From assembly GCA_963666705.2 (NCBI GenBank), contig CAXXKO010000018.1:69738-133737 (forward strand): 64,000 bases of DNA. Direction: 5' to 3'. Numbering within the stretch: the stretch's first letter is position 1; the number at the start of each line of letters is the position of its first letter. Shown one piece after another: positions 9,350 to 18,612 of the stretch. The notes beneath the pieces were generated by a model that had not been told where the DNA came from, did no database searches, and saw only the letters and a list, made by a program, of their open reading frames with translations. This stretch comes from G963666705 sp963666705. Lineage in GTDB: Bacteria; Pseudomonadota; Alphaproteobacteria; CADEGL01. A program made the translations under genes and the position numbers.

Positions 9350-9928
9350 ATGCCGGACGAGGTCACCCAGCGCACCGTCGGCTACATCCGCATGGAAGAC
9401 GGCACCAAGGACGACTACATGTTCCTCAAGGGGCTGCACGGGCCTTTCGTCGCCGGCTTCCCGGATCGCGCGCTCAAATATCTCGACACGCTCCACGACG
9501 GCTTCCCCGGCGAGCAGGTGAGCCGGTACGAGCATTCGCTCCAGACCGCGACCCGCGCCCACCGGGACGGGCAGGACGAGGAGATCGTCGTCGCCGCCCT
9601 CTTCCACGACATCGGCGACCAGATCGCGCCCGAGAACCACGCCGAGTTCGCGGCCACGGTGCTCAAGCCATACGTCAGCGCCAACACCCACTGGATGGTC
9701 GAGAAGCACGGCATCTTCCAGGGCTACTACTACTTCCATCACTACGACATGGACCGCAACGCGCGCGACGATTTCCGCGGCCACCCGGCCTACCAGATGA
9801 CGGTCGATTTCTGCCACAAGTACGACCAGACCGCCTTCGACCCGACCTACGACACCATGCCGATCGAGGCCTTCGCGCCCATGGTCCACCGCATCCTCGG
9901 CCGCCCCGCCTGGGGCGACCACACGTAG
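9350..9928 (+). CDS. HD-domain protein, PhnZ-like (paralogue 2)
   Basis: A 192-residue paralogue of the protein at 7400. The ligand set is H62 (YEHSLQTA), H86-D87 (LFHDIGD), H97 (ENHAEF), H120 (VEKHGIF) and D159 (KYDQTAFD). Ten residues before H62 comes F52-P-G-E55, lining up with the Tyr-x-x-Glu loop of PhnZ-type oxygenases with the Glu kept. The segment GEQVSRYEHSLQTATRAH closely resembles that family (phosphonate-operon HD proteins). The start is ATG at 9350, with a strong Shine-Dalgarno GAGGGAGGAA just upstream. No other phosphonate genes are visible, so the substrate is open. Confidence 0.82.
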   Translation: MPDEVTQRTVGYIRMEDGTKDDYMFLKGLHGPFVAGFPDRALKYLDTLHDGFPGEQVSRYEHSLQTATRAHRDGQDEEIVVAALFHDIGDQIAPENHAEFAATVLKPYVSANTHWMVEKHGIFQGYYYFHHYDMDRNARDDFRGHPAYQMTVDFCHKYDQTAFDPTYDTMPIEAFAPMVHRILGRPAWGDHT

Positions 9929-9956
9929 GAAGGTCAGGGGGCCGCGCACCGCCCGC

Positions 9957-11771
9957 TCAATAGAGCGCTTCGAGCGCCTCGCCGTACCTCTGTGCGATCA
10001 CGTGGCGCCTGATCTTCAGGGTCGGGGTCATCATGCCGTTCTCGACCGTGAAGGGCTCGGCGGTCAGCAGGAAGCGGCGCACACGCTCGAGGGTCGAGAG
10101 ACTCTTGCCCACGCGCTCGATGGCTTCGCCGATGGCATCGCGATACGCCTCGTCCGCGACGAGCGCCACGAGGTCCGCTTCCTGCCCCTGCGCGCTCGCC
10201 CAAGTCCGGGCGAAGGTCTCGTCCGGAACGATGAGGGCGACGAGGTGGGGCCGGCGGTCGCCATAGACCATGGCCTGGCCGATCTCGGGCTGCATGGTGA
10301 GGAAGCCCTCGACGCGCTGGGGCGAGAGGTTGTCGCCGCCCGAGTTGACGATGATGTCCTTCTTGCGATCGGTGATCTGGAGGCAGCCGTCCGCGTCGAG
10401 GAGGCCCACGTCGCCCGTGTGCAGCCAGCCGTCGCGCAACGCCTCGGCCGTCGCCTCGGGGCTGTTCCAGTAGCCCTGCATGACGAGCTCGCCCCGGACC
10501 AGGATCTCGCCATCCGCGGCGATGCGCACCTCGACATCGGTCAAGGGCGGGCCGACCGTGTGCATCTTCACCTTGCCGGGCAGGTTGCAGCACACCACCG
10601 GCGCCGACTCCGTCTGGCCGTAGCCCTGCAGGAGGCGCAGGCCGAGGGACTGGAAGAAGAGGCCGATCTCGACATTGAGCGGGGCGCCGCCCGAGACCAG
10701 CGCCTTCAGGCGGCCGCCGAAGCGCGCCCGCACCTTGTCGCGCACCAGCCTGTCGACCAGCGCATCGGTCAGCTTCTCGCCCAGGCCCAGGCTGCCGGGC
10801 GCCTCGTATCTCTTGCGCCCGAGCGCGACCGCCTTGGCGAACAATTTCGCCTTCAGGCCACCGTCCCGTGCGACGTCGTGGGTGATGCGCGCGTGCATGG
10901 TCTCGTAGAGCCTGGGCACGGCCGTCATGATCGTCGGCCGCGCCTCGCGCATGTTGGCGGCGAGCTTCTCCACGCTCTCGGCGAAGTAGATCTGGGCGCC
11001 GATGGAGATGGGGAAGAACTGGCCGCAAGTGTGCTCGTAGGAATGGCTGAGGGGCAGGAAGCAGAGGAACACCTCGTCATCGAGGCCGAGGCTCGCGAGC
11101 AGGTCGCGCGCACCCATGCAGTTGCACAGGATGGCGCCGTGGCTGAGCATCACGCCCTTGGGGTCGCCGCCGGTGCCCGAGGTGTAGATGAGGCAGGCCG
11201 TGTCCGTGCGCTGGGCCCGCGCGGCCATCTCGGCCACGTCGTCGGGCGCCGCCACGCCGCGCTCCAGGACCGCGTCCCAGCCATGGACGGCCGGACCGCC
11301 CTCCGGCGCCGGGCGTTCCGGCGGCTCCATGGTGATGACGTGGGCGACATGGCCGGCATCGACTGCCGCCGGCATCAGGCGCTCGGCCAGTCGGGCGGTC
11401 GAGACGATGGCCGCCTTGGCGCCGCTGTCTGTCAGGATGTGCAGGTGATCGGCGCGGGTGTTGGTGGTGTAGGCCGGCACGGTGATGGCGCCCCCGGCCA
11501 TGATGGCGAGGTCGGCGATGGTCCATTCGGGCCGGTTCTCGGAGACGAGCGCTACTCTGTCGCCGGGCTCGACGCCGAGTGCTCGCAGGCCGCGGGAGAG
11601 CGCGCTCACCCGCTGCCGCACTTCGGCCCAGCTCAGCGGCGCATAGGCATCCCCGCGTTTGCGCCACAGGAGTGGCTTTTCCTCAAGGGCCTCGGCCTGC
11701 TCCAGGAACATGATGGCCAGGCTCGGCCAGGTCTTGTATTTCAAGGGGCTTCTCCCGATCCTCGCTCCCAA
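9957..11771 (-). CDS. Long-chain acyl-CoA synthetase (AMP-forming)
   Basis: A 604-residue adenylate-forming enzyme that would activate a fatty acid with ATP and load it onto CoA. Core motifs are the P-loop-like YTSGTGGDPKGVMLSHG, the adenine motif GYGQTES, the hinge region WLHTGDVGLLDADG and DRKKDIIVNSGG. The length and the SHSYEHTCGQFF region fit the FadD15/long-chain group rather than short-chain ligases. The C-terminal catalytic Lys region reads MTPTLKIRRHVI. It is transcribed away from pepF, with an 86-bp gap between the starts. Its chain-length preference is not readable. Confidence 0.88.
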   Translation of the reverse strand: MGARIGRSPLKYKTWPSLAIMFLEQAEALEEKPLLWRKRGDAYAPLSWAEVRQRVSALSRGLRALGVEPGDRVALVSENRPEWTIADLAIMAGGAITVPAYTTNTRADHLHILTDSGAKAAIVSTARLAERLMPAAVDAGHVAHVITMEPPERPAPEGGPAVHGWDAVLERGVAAPDDVAEMAARAQRTDTACLIYTSGTGGDPKGVMLSHGAILCNCMGARDLLASLGLDDEVFLCFLPLSHSYEHTCGQFFPISIGAQIYFAESVEKLAANMREARPTIMTAVPRLYETMHARITHDVARDGGLKAKLFAKAVALGRKRYEAPGSLGLGEKLTDALVDRLVRDKVRARFGGRLKALVSGGAPLNVEIGLFFQSLGLRLLQGYGQTESAPVVCCNLPGKVKMHTVGPPLTDVEVRIAADGEILVRGELVMQGYWNSPEATAEALRDGWLHTGDVGLLDADGCLQITDRKKDIIVNSGGDNLSPQRVEGFLTMQPEIGQAMVYGDRRPHLVALIVPDETFARTWASAQGQEADLVALVADEAYRDAIGEAIERVGKSLSTLERVRRFLLTAEPFTVENGMMTPTLKIRRHVIAQRYGEALEALY

Positions 11772-11857
11772 TGCGTCGAAGCGGCCCCCATCGCGGGCGC
11801 GGCCTTGGCGCGCGCCCTAGCGAGCCCTATATCGCTCCTGGATTCAAGGAGGAAGTC

Positions 11858-13657
11858 ATGCCCGACGTAAACCCCGCGCCGGAGACGGAACGGGACCACG
11901 GTGAGCTGCCCGAATGGCGGCTCGACCACCTCTATCCCGGACCGGAGTCGGCGGAGCTGGAGGCCGCGCTCGCGGGTGCGGCGGCGGATGTCGCCGCCTT
12001 CGCGAAGGAATTCGAGGGCAAGCTCGCGCGTCTGAGCGGCGCGCGCCTCGCGGCGGCGGTCGCGCGCTACGAAGCCATCGACGAGGTGCTTTCGCGCCTC
12101 ATGAGCTACGCCCAGCTCCACTACGCCGCCGACATGACCGCACTGGGCACGGGCCAGTTTCTCCAGACCCTGCGTGAGCGCGTGACCGACATCTCGGCCA
12201 CCCTGCTGTTCTTTACCCTGGAGCTCAACCGGGTGCCGGACGAGGCGCTCGCGCGCAAGCTCGAGACCCCCGCCCTGCGGCGCTACAAGCCCTGGCTCGA
12301 CGAGGTGCGAGCCTTCCGCCCGCACCAGCTCTCGGACGAGGCCGAGCGGCTCCTCCACGACAAGTCCGTCGCTGGGCGCGCCGCCTGGATGCGCCTCTTC
12401 GACGAGACCATCGCCGATCTGCGCTTCGAGATCGGCGGCAAGACGCTCAACAGCACCACGGCGCTCGACCTTCTCTCGGACCCGGAGGGGGCGGCGCGCA
12501 AGGCGGCGGCGCTTGAGATCGGGCGGGTGTTCGGTGCGAACGCGCGGCTCTTCGCCCTCGTCACCAACACCCTCGCCAAGGACAAGGAGGTCGAGGACCG
12601 CTGGCGCCACTTCGCGCGGCCGGTCTCGTCCCGCAACCTCGCCAACCGGGTCGAGGACGAGGTGGTGGAGGCGCTCGTCGCCGCCGTCCGCGATTCCTAC
12701 GCCCCGCTCGCCCACCGCTACTACGCCCTCAAGGCCCGCTGGATGGGCTTGGACAGGCTCGACTACTGGGACCGCAACGCGCCGCTGCCGGAGGACGGCG
12801 ACCGCGCGTTCAGTTGGGCGCAGGCTCGCGAGACTGTCTTGGGCGCCTACGGTGAATTCTCGCCGACCCTGGCCGAGGTCGGCACCCGCTTCTTCGATGA
12901 CGGATGGATCGACGCCCCCGTGCGCCCCGGCAAGGCGCCCGGCGCCTTCTCGCACCCGACCGTGCCGAGCGCCCATCCCTATATCCTGCTCAACTACCAG
13001 GGCAAGGCGCGCGACGTCATGACCCTCGCGCACGAGCTCGGCCACGGGGTGCATCAGGTGCTGGCGGCGGGTCAGGGGCACCTCCTGGCCGACACGCCGC
13101 TCACCCTCGCCGAGACCGCGAGCGTCTTCGGCGAGATGCTGACCTTCCGCGCCCTGCTCGCCGCCGAGGCCGATCCCGGCCGCCGCCGCATCCTCCTCGC
13201 CGGCAAGGTCGAGGACATGCTCAACACGGTCGTGCGCCAGATCGCCTTCCACGAGTTCGAGCGCCGCGTCCATGACGAGCGCCGGGCGGGCGAGCTGGCG
13301 CCCGAGCGCCTCGGCGAGATCTGGATCGAGGTGCAGACCGAAAGCCTCGGCCCGGCCCTGCGCTTCGACGAGGGGTATGCCAGCTACTGGAGCTATATCC
13401 CCCATTTCATCCATTCGCCCTTCTACGTCTATGCCTATGCCTTCGGCGACTGTCTGGTGAATTCGCTCTACGCCACCTACGAGGCCGGTCCGGAGGGCTT
13501 CGAAGCCAAATACCTCGACATGCTGCGCGCCGGCGGCAGCCTGCGCCACAGGGAGCTGCTGGCCCCCTTCGGGCTCGATGCCTCCGACCCCGGCTTCTGG
13601 AAGCGGGGGCTCGGCGTCGTGTCGGGCTTCGTCGACCGGCTGGCGGCCGATGGCTGA
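11858..13657 (+). CDS. pepF: M3 family oligoendopeptidase F
   Basis: A zinc metallo-oligopeptidase of 599 residues, the usual PepF length, expected in the cytoplasm to trim short peptides. The zinc motif HELGH begins at H392 (LAHELGHGVHQVLA), and a downstream SVFGEMLTF supplies the third ligand Glu. The start ATG at 11858 has AGGAGGAAG directly upstream; the open frame begins earlier at 11771 without conserved sequence. The last 8 bases overlap the start of the ABC1 kinase gene (ATGGCTGA), so the two are translationally coupled. Confidence 0.92.
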   Translation: MPDVNPAPETERDHGELPEWRLDHLYPGPESAELEAALAGAAADVAAFAKEFEGKLARLSGARLAAAVARYEAIDEVLSRLMSYAQLHYAADMTALGTGQFLQTLRERVTDISATLLFFTLELNRVPDEALARKLETPALRRYKPWLDEVRAFRPHQLSDEAERLLHDKSVAGRAAWMRLFDETIADLRFEIGGKTLNSTTALDLLSDPEGAARKAAALEIGRVFGANARLFALVTNTLAKDKEVEDRWRHFARPVSSRNLANRVEDEVVEALVAAVRDSYAPLAHRYYALKARWMGLDRLDYWDRNAPLPEDGDRAFSWAQARETVLGAYGEFSPTLAEVGTRFFDDGWIDAPVRPGKAPGAFSHPTVPSAHPYILLNYQGKARDVMTLAHELGHGVHQVLAAGQGHLLADTPLTLAETASVFGEMLTFRALLAAEADPGRRRILLAGKVEDMLNTVVRQIAFHEFERRVHDERRAGELAPERLGEIWIEVQTESLGPALRFDEGYASYWSYIPHFIHSPFYVYAYAFGDCLVNSLYATYEAGPEGFEAKYLDMLRAGGSLRHRELLAPFGLDASDPGFWKRGLGVVSGFVDRLAADG

Positions 13658-14990
13658 GGAGAGCCGCCTTGGCAAGCGGGTCAGGCGCTATGCCGAGGTC
13701 GGCACGGCCGTGGGGGGCCTCGCGGCGCGCCTCGCCGGCGCCCGCTATCTCGGCGTCGAGCTCGACCAGGCGCGCCACGCCGCCGACCTGAGAGGCGCCC
13801 TCGGCGGGCTCAAGGGCCCGCTCATGAAGGTAGCCCAGATCCTCTCCACCATTCCCGACGCCCTGCCCGAGTCCTACATGGCCGAGCTGGGCCAGCTCCA
13901 GGCCGACGCGCCGAGCATGGGCTGGCCCTTCGTGCGCCGGCGCATGGCGGCCGAGCTGGGCCCGGGCTGGGCCGAGAAGCTCGCCAGCTTCGAGCACGAG
14001 GCCGCGCACGCGGCCTCCCTCGGCCAAGTGCATCGCGCCACCGGACACGACGGCCGCGCCTTCGCCTGCAAGCTGCAGTATCCCGACATGCGCTCGGTGG
14101 TGCAGGCGGACCTGCGCCAGCTCCGCATCGTCCTCGCCATCTTCGAGCGCTACGACAAGGCCGTCTCCACCAGCCAGATCTACGAGGAGGTCTCGGCCCG
14201 GCTGTGGGAGGAGCTGGACTATGCGCGCGAGGCCCGGCACATGGCGCTCTACCGCCACATGCTGGCGGACGAGCCAGCCGTCCACGTGCCCGAGCCCGTG
14301 GCCGATCTCTCGACCGACCGGCTCCTGACCATGACCTGGCTCGAGGGCGCGCCGCTCATGGCCGAGAAGACGGCCCCCCTGGCGCGCCGCAACCGCGTCG
14401 CCCGCAACATGTTCCACGCCTGGTACAAGCCCTTCTACGCCTATGGCGTGATCCACGGCGACCCGCACCTGGGCAACTACTCGGTGCGCGGGGACGCCAC
14501 CGTCAACCTCATCGATTTCGGCTGCATCCGGGTCTTCCCCACCCCCTTCGTGCGCGGTGTCATCGACCTCTACCACGCGCTCCGCGACGGCGACGAGGCG
14601 CTCGCCGTCCATGCCTACGAGACATGGGGCTTCCACGACATCAGGCGCGAGGTCATCGACGTGCTCAACATCTGGGCCGAGTTCGTCTACGCGCCGCTCA
14701 TGGAAGACCGAAAGCGCCGCATTCAGGAGACCGAGGGTGGGCACTACGGCGCCGCCGTGGCAGCGCGCGTCCATCGCGAGCTGCGCCGCCTGGGCGGCGT
14801 GACGCCGCCGCGCGAGTTCGTGCTCATGGACCGCGCCGCCATCGGCCTGGGCTCGGTGTTCCTGCACCTGAAGGCGGAGCTCAACTGGTCGCGCATGTTC
14901 CACGACCTGATCGCCGGCTTCGACGAAGCCGCCCTCGCCAAGCGCCAGGCCGCGGCGCTCGGGACGTTCGACCTGACGGCGGCGGCGTGA
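13650..14990 (+). CDS. ABC1/UbiB-family atypical kinase
   Basis: A protein of 446 residues of the ABC1 (ADCK/UbiB) family, which includes the ATPases supporting ubiquinone biosynthesis. Visible features are a KVAQ version of the KxGQ motif (Ala for Gly), the Ala-rich nucleotide loop AAHAASLGQVHRA, the lysine of FACKLQYP, the catalytic loop VIHGDPHLGNY and the metal-binding IDFGCIR. No C-terminal TM helices are evident, unlike canonical UbiB, so it is probably one of the soluble ABC1 paralogues. It overlaps pepF by 8 bases; a functional link between them is not known. Confidence 0.87.
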   Translation: MAEESRLGKRVRRYAEVGTAVGGLAARLAGARYLGVELDQARHAADLRGALGGLKGPLMKVAQILSTIPDALPESYMAELGQLQADAPSMGWPFVRRRMAAELGPGWAEKLASFEHEAAHAASLGQVHRATGHDGRAFACKLQYPDMRSVVQADLRQLRIVLAIFERYDKAVSTSQIYEEVSARLWEELDYAREARHMALYRHMLADEPAVHVPEPVADLSTDRLLTMTWLEGAPLMAEKTAPLARRNRVARNMFHAWYKPFYAYGVIHGDPHLGNYSVRGDATVNLIDFGCIRVFPTPFVRGVIDLYHALRDGDEALAVHAYETWGFHDIRREVIDVLNIWAEFVYAPLMEDRKRRIQETEGGHYGAAVAARVHRELRRLGGVTPPREFVLMDRAAIGLGSVFLHLKAELNWSRMFHDLIAGFDEAALAKRQAAALGTFDLTAAA

Positions 14991-15099
14991 GGCTCTGAAA
15001 CTGCCCGGCGTGGCCACGGCGGCGCCCGTCGTGGGATTTTGCCATCGGCCAAAGGTCGATTAGACTCCTCGCGCGGAACGCCAGCGCTTTGGAGGGATC

Positions 15100-15810
15100 A
15101 TGCGGCGAAGCAACTCACCCATCCTGCTCGCGGCCGGCGTCGCGCTGGCGCTGGCGGCCTGCGCGCGAACGGATTCGCTGGCCCCGGAAGGCGCGTTCGA
15201 GCGACCGCCGGGGACCGCCCGGGTCCTGCTGATGCCGCCCGATGTCGAGCTTTACGAGCTGACCGCGGGCGGCCTCACGGAGCCTCAGGCCCAATGGACC
15301 GAGGCGGCCAAGGGCAATCTGGCAGACGCCATCACCGCGATCATCGAGGAGAGGGATGCGGATCTGGTTCCTTTCGCCGCGGTGGGCGACGACCCGCTCA
15401 CGCCGCACCCCTACACCCAGGTCGTGAAGCTGCACGAGGCCGTCGGCCGCACGATCCTGGTGCACGGCTATTTGCCCGGCCTGTCCCTACCCACCAGGAA
15501 GGACCGATTCGACTGGAGCCTGGGCCCCGACGTGGTCCCCATGGGTGAGGCCTATCAGGCCGATTACGCGCTCTTCGTCTATGCCCGCGAGAGCTTCTCG
15601 ACCAGCGGCCGGGTCGCCCTCGTCATCATCGGCGCCCTCCTCGGCGCCTACGTGCCCGGAGGCCAGCAGGTGGGCTTCGCTTCGCTGGTCGACCTGCGCT
15701 CGGGCGACCTCGTGTGGTTCAACCAGGCCACGGCCGCCATCGGTGACCTGCGCGAACCGGACTCGGCCCGCACGGCCGCCGGGAACCTGTTGGACGACCT
15801 GCCGTTATGA
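15100..15810 (+). CDS. Putative lipoprotein, first gene of the M48/lipoprotein operon
   Basis: A 236-residue lipoprotein. The signal peptide ends in the lipobox LAAC with the lipid-bearing Cys at about residue 21. The mature part has no family I can name; it contains VLLMPPDVELYEL, a pattern seen in small secreted lipoproteins, and a hydrophobic stretch VALVIIGALLGAYVPGG. GGAGGG precedes the ATG. Its TGA overlaps the ATG of the M48 protease gene (ATGA), so the pair is coupled. A role in envelope maintenance is inferred only from the neighbours. Confidence 0.75.
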   Translation: MRRSNSPILLAAGVALALAACARTDSLAPEGAFERPPGTARVLLMPPDVELYELTAGGLTEPQAQWTEAAKGNLADAITAIIEERDADLVPFAAVGDDPLTPHPYTQVVKLHEAVGRTILVHGYLPGLSLPTRKDRFDWSLGPDVVPMGEAYQADYALFVYARESFSTSGRVALVIIGALLGAYVPGGQQVGFASLVDLRSGDLVWFNQATAAIGDLREPDSARTAAGNLLDDLPL

Positions 15811-16964
15811 GCCCGCGAACGGCCCTCGGCGCGGCCCTCGCTCTTCTCCTCGCGGGCTGCGCGACGGCGCCGCTCGAAGACATCGAGCCCGGCGAGCGCC
15901 CCAGCATCGAGTCCGAAGAGGCGGGCCTGTGGATGATGATGGACAGGGTCGAGGGCAACCTCAAGACCTCGGGCCGGGTGGTCGACGACCCGGCGCTCAA
16001 TGCCTATGTCAGCGGCCTCGTGTGCCGCCTCGCGGGGCCCTATTGCGGCGATGTCCGCGTCTATGTGGTCAGGGCCGCGGGCTTCAACGCCAGCATGGCG
16101 CCCAACGGCTCCATGCGGGTCTGGACCGGCCTCCTCCTGCGCTCCCGCAACGAGGCGCAGCTCGCCTTCGTGCTCGGGCACGAGCTCGGGCACTACCTGC
16201 GCCGCCATTCGCTCCAGCGCTGGCGCGAGATACGGGAGACGACCAACGCGCTGGTCTTTTTCAAGGTCGCGACGGCCGTGGCCGGCCTCGGCGTCACCGG
16301 AACCGTGGCCGACCTCGTGGCGCTCGGCGCCATCTATTCCTTCACCCGCGACAACGAGCGCGAGGCCGATCGCCTCGGCTTCGAGCGGATGGCCGAATAC
16401 GGCTACGACGCGGGCGAGGCGGCGGCGGTGTGGGAGGCCCTGCTCGAGGAGAAGGAGGCGGCCGACGAACCCGAGCGGATGATCTTCTTCTCCACCCACC
16501 CGAGCGGAGAGGAGCGGGCCGAGACCCTGCGCACCCTGGCCGAGGAATACGACCATGTCGCCAGCGGCGACGCGCTGGCGCGCGACCGGCTGATGGCGGC
16601 GATCCTGCCGCACCGCGGCGACTGGCTGCGCGACGAGCTGCGCCAACGGAAGTTCGAGCGCATGCAGGTCGTGCTCGACCACCTGATGGCGGAGCCCTCC
16701 GGGCTGGGCGAGCTGCACTTCTATCAGGGCGAGCTCCATCGCCTGCGCGCCGAGGGCGATGACGAGAGCGACGCCGTCGATGCCTACCAGGCGGCCCTCG
16801 AGGCGGGCGGGGCGCCGGCCGAGGCTCACCGCTCCCTCGGCCTCGTGCTGTGGTCGCTCGGGCGCACGGCCGCGGCGCGCGACGCTTTCGCGGCTTACCT
16901 GCTCGCCCATCCGGAGGCCGAGGACAAGCGGATGGTCGCGGCCTATATCGACCAGCTTCAGTGA
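15807..16964 (+). CDS. M48 family metalloprotease lipoprotein
   Basis: A 385-residue lipoprotein (lipobox LAGC, Cys near residue 20) with an M48 zinc protease domain. The motif HELGH is in FVLGHELGHYLRRHS, and the third ligand is the Glu of NEREADRLG. ASMAPNGSMRVWTGLL is the usual strand before it. The C-terminal third (from about residue 290) has TPR-like helices (AVDAYQAALEAGG, AHRSLGLVLWSLG). This layout resembles BepA/YfgC- and LoiP-type outer-membrane quality-control proteases. It overlaps the upstream lipoprotein by 4 bases and is followed after 8 bp by another lipoprotein gene. Confidence 0.88.
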   Translation: MSPRTALGAALALLLAGCATAPLEDIEPGERPSIESEEAGLWMMMDRVEGNLKTSGRVVDDPALNAYVSGLVCRLAGPYCGDVRVYVVRAAGFNASMAPNGSMRVWTGLLLRSRNEAQLAFVLGHELGHYLRRHSLQRWREIRETTNALVFFKVATAVAGLGVTGTVADLVALGAIYSFTRDNEREADRLGFERMAEYGYDAGEAAAVWEALLEEKEAADEPERMIFFSTHPSGEERAETLRTLAEEYDHVASGDALARDRLMAAILPHRGDWLRDELRQRKFERMQVVLDHLMAEPSGLGELHFYQGELHRLRAEGDDESDAVDAYQAALEAGGAPAEAHRSLGLVLWSLGRTAAARDAFAAYLLAHPEAEDKRMVAAYIDQLQ

Positions 16965-17481
16965 GGGCGACCATGCACCGCGCGGCCCTGTTCCTGATGT
17001 CGTCGATCCTGCTGGTGGGCTGCGCCCGCTTCACCCTGGTCGAGCCGGGGCGGCAGTCGATCGCGGGTTTCTACACCGTCGAGTCCCAGATCGAGTGGAG
17101 CATGGTCGGCGACAGCGAAGCCGTGCTGTGGACGGTGAACGGCCCCGCGCTCGATGCCATCCGCTTCTTCGACGCGCTGCATGACGGAGATACCATGTTC
17201 GCGGCGGTGGGCGACCAGGAGCTGCCGAGCTATCGCGCCGACATGAAGCCCAACGACGTCATGGAGCTCGTGGTCGACAGCGTCGCGCGCGAGGGCGCGA
17301 ACGAGGTCGCGGCCGCCGCCCTGCAGCCGGTCGAGTTCGGCGACCGCGACGGGTTCCACTTCGAGATGACGCTGCTGTCGCCCGAGGGCCTGGAGATGAA
17401 GGGCATCGTCGTCGGGCTCCAGACCGAGCGCGAGCTCTACCTCATCCTCTATACCGGGACGGCGATGTACTATTTCCCCAA

Positions 17482-18556
17482 CGTCCCTATCCGGTTAATG
17501 CAGGTAGCGCGTCGTTGGGTTGCAAGCCGTGGATCAACTGGCGGTATGTGATGGTTGGCCGGGCCGTGGCGCGGCTCAGGACGAAGTCGCCGAGGTCGTC
17601 GATCCGCCGGCGGCGGTTGAAGCGATAGGCCCATTCCCGGCCATAGCGCGGCAAGTGCTTGGCGCTGACGCCATGGTAGGTGCCGTTGAGCCAGGTCTTG
17701 AGGTTGCTGAACAGGACGTGGATGATCGGCATCTGCGTCTCGGCGTTCTTGCCTTGGCCTTGGACGGTGGGCTGGTGCTGGTAGACGGCGCCGAGCCCGG
17801 CATAGCCCTTGAAATCGTCGGTCAGCAGGCGCGCGCCCGGCGTCACGGCGGCCCGCACGAAGCCGCCGAGCTGCTCGGCATTGGCCCGGGGCAGGATGGC
17901 AAGCCGCGCCCGGCCGGCGACGAAGCCGCTGGCCTCGACCCCCTTGCCCGGCGCCACCGCCACCTTCTCCACCGCCAGCACGAGCAGGCTCTTGTTGGCA
18001 TTGGCCATCCCGCGGCCCCGGCTCTCGGGCTTGCCGCGCCCGCCGTAGTAGCTCTCATCGACCTCGACCATGCCGTCCAGCAACGCATCCGGCCGCTCCG
18101 CCAAGCCATGGCGCAGCTTGTGAGCCATCAGCCATGCGGTCTCATAGCGAAGCCCCAGCTCGCGCGCCAGGAACAGGGCCGAGACCCCGCGCTTGTCCCG
18201 CCCCATCAACCACGCCGCCAGGAACCATTTGGGCAACGGTGTGCGGGTGCGGTGGAAGATGGTTCCCGCCGTCACCGACTCTTGACGACCGCAAGCCGCG
18301 CATTCGAAGACGCGCGCCCGCGCCTTGTGCCGATAGCCCCGCCGGTGCCCGCAGCGGGCGCACGCAAACCCAGACGGCCAGCGTCGATCCGCCAAGGCCA
18401 GGATGCACGATTCCTCGTCTCGGTAGCGCTCTTGGAACGTCAACAAGCCGCTCATGCCCTGTCTCCCGACCAATCCTCAGAGGCGGGAACAGTACACCCT
18501 TAGAGCGAACATATAAAGAACACTCGGTCGCTACCTGCATTAACCGGATAGGGACG
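17482..18556. mobile_element. IS1595-family insertion sequence, complete
   Basis: An element of 1,075 bp with perfect 28-bp terminal inverted repeats (left end begins CGTCCCTATCCGG, right end finishes CCGGATAGGGACG). It is flanked by an 8-bp direct repeat TTCCCCAA at 17474-17481 and 18557-18564, the duplication length usual for IS1595. One intact transposase gene fills it on the minus strand. Perfect repeats, an intact duplication and an open transposase frame indicate recent insertion. Confidence 0.95.
17487..18455 (-). CDS. IS1595-family (ISXO2-like) transposase
   Basis: About 322 residues. There is an N-terminal zinc ribbon (CARCGHRRGY...FECAACG) and an ISXO2-like DDE domain, with VEVDESYYGG holding the first Asp, LLTDDFKGY the second, and the SNLKTWLNGTYHGV region following. 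The start MSGLLTFQERYRDEES (18455) was preferred over the ATG at 18473 because the family begins with this LTFQ-type stretch. The stop codon lies inside the left inverted repeat. The gene looks intact and potentially active. Confidence 0.92.
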   Translation of the reverse strand: MSGLLTFQERYRDEESCILALADRRWPSGFACARCGHRRGYRHKARARVFECAACGRQESVTAGTIFHRTRTPLPKWFLAAWLMGRDKRGVSALFLARELGLRYETAWLMAHKLRHGLAERPDALLDGMVEVDESYYGGRGKPESRGRGMANANKSLLVLAVEKVAVAPGKGVEASGFVAGRARLAILPRANAEQLGGFVRAAVTPGARLLTDDFKGYAGLGAVYQHQPTVQGQGKNAETQMPIIHVLFSNLKTWLNGTYHGVSAKHLPRYGREWAYRFNRRRRIDDLGDFVLSRATARPTITYRQLIHGLQPNDALPALTG

Positions 18557-18612
18557 TTCCCCAAATACCGGCCCACGGTCGAGGACATCATCGCCTCGAT
18601 CGAAATCGACTA

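Noticed and set aside
7400..9928. A phosphonate-degradation operon
   Set aside because: Only the HD proteins resemble PhnZ; no phosphonatase, C-P lyase or phosphonate transporter genes are present, and the PhyH genes are not adjacent in an operon with them.
10002..11870. A 622-codon plus-strand frame opposite the acyl-CoA synthetase
   Set aside because: A shadow frame created by high G+C codon bias; the minus-strand frame has all adenylate-forming motifs.
11741..13675. A 644-codon open frame on the minus strand opposite pepF
   Set aside because: It is antisense to a gene with a clear HELGH protease motif; its translation is low-complexity with Gly, Val, Arg and Glu bias typical of GC-rich shadows, and it has no recognisable domain.
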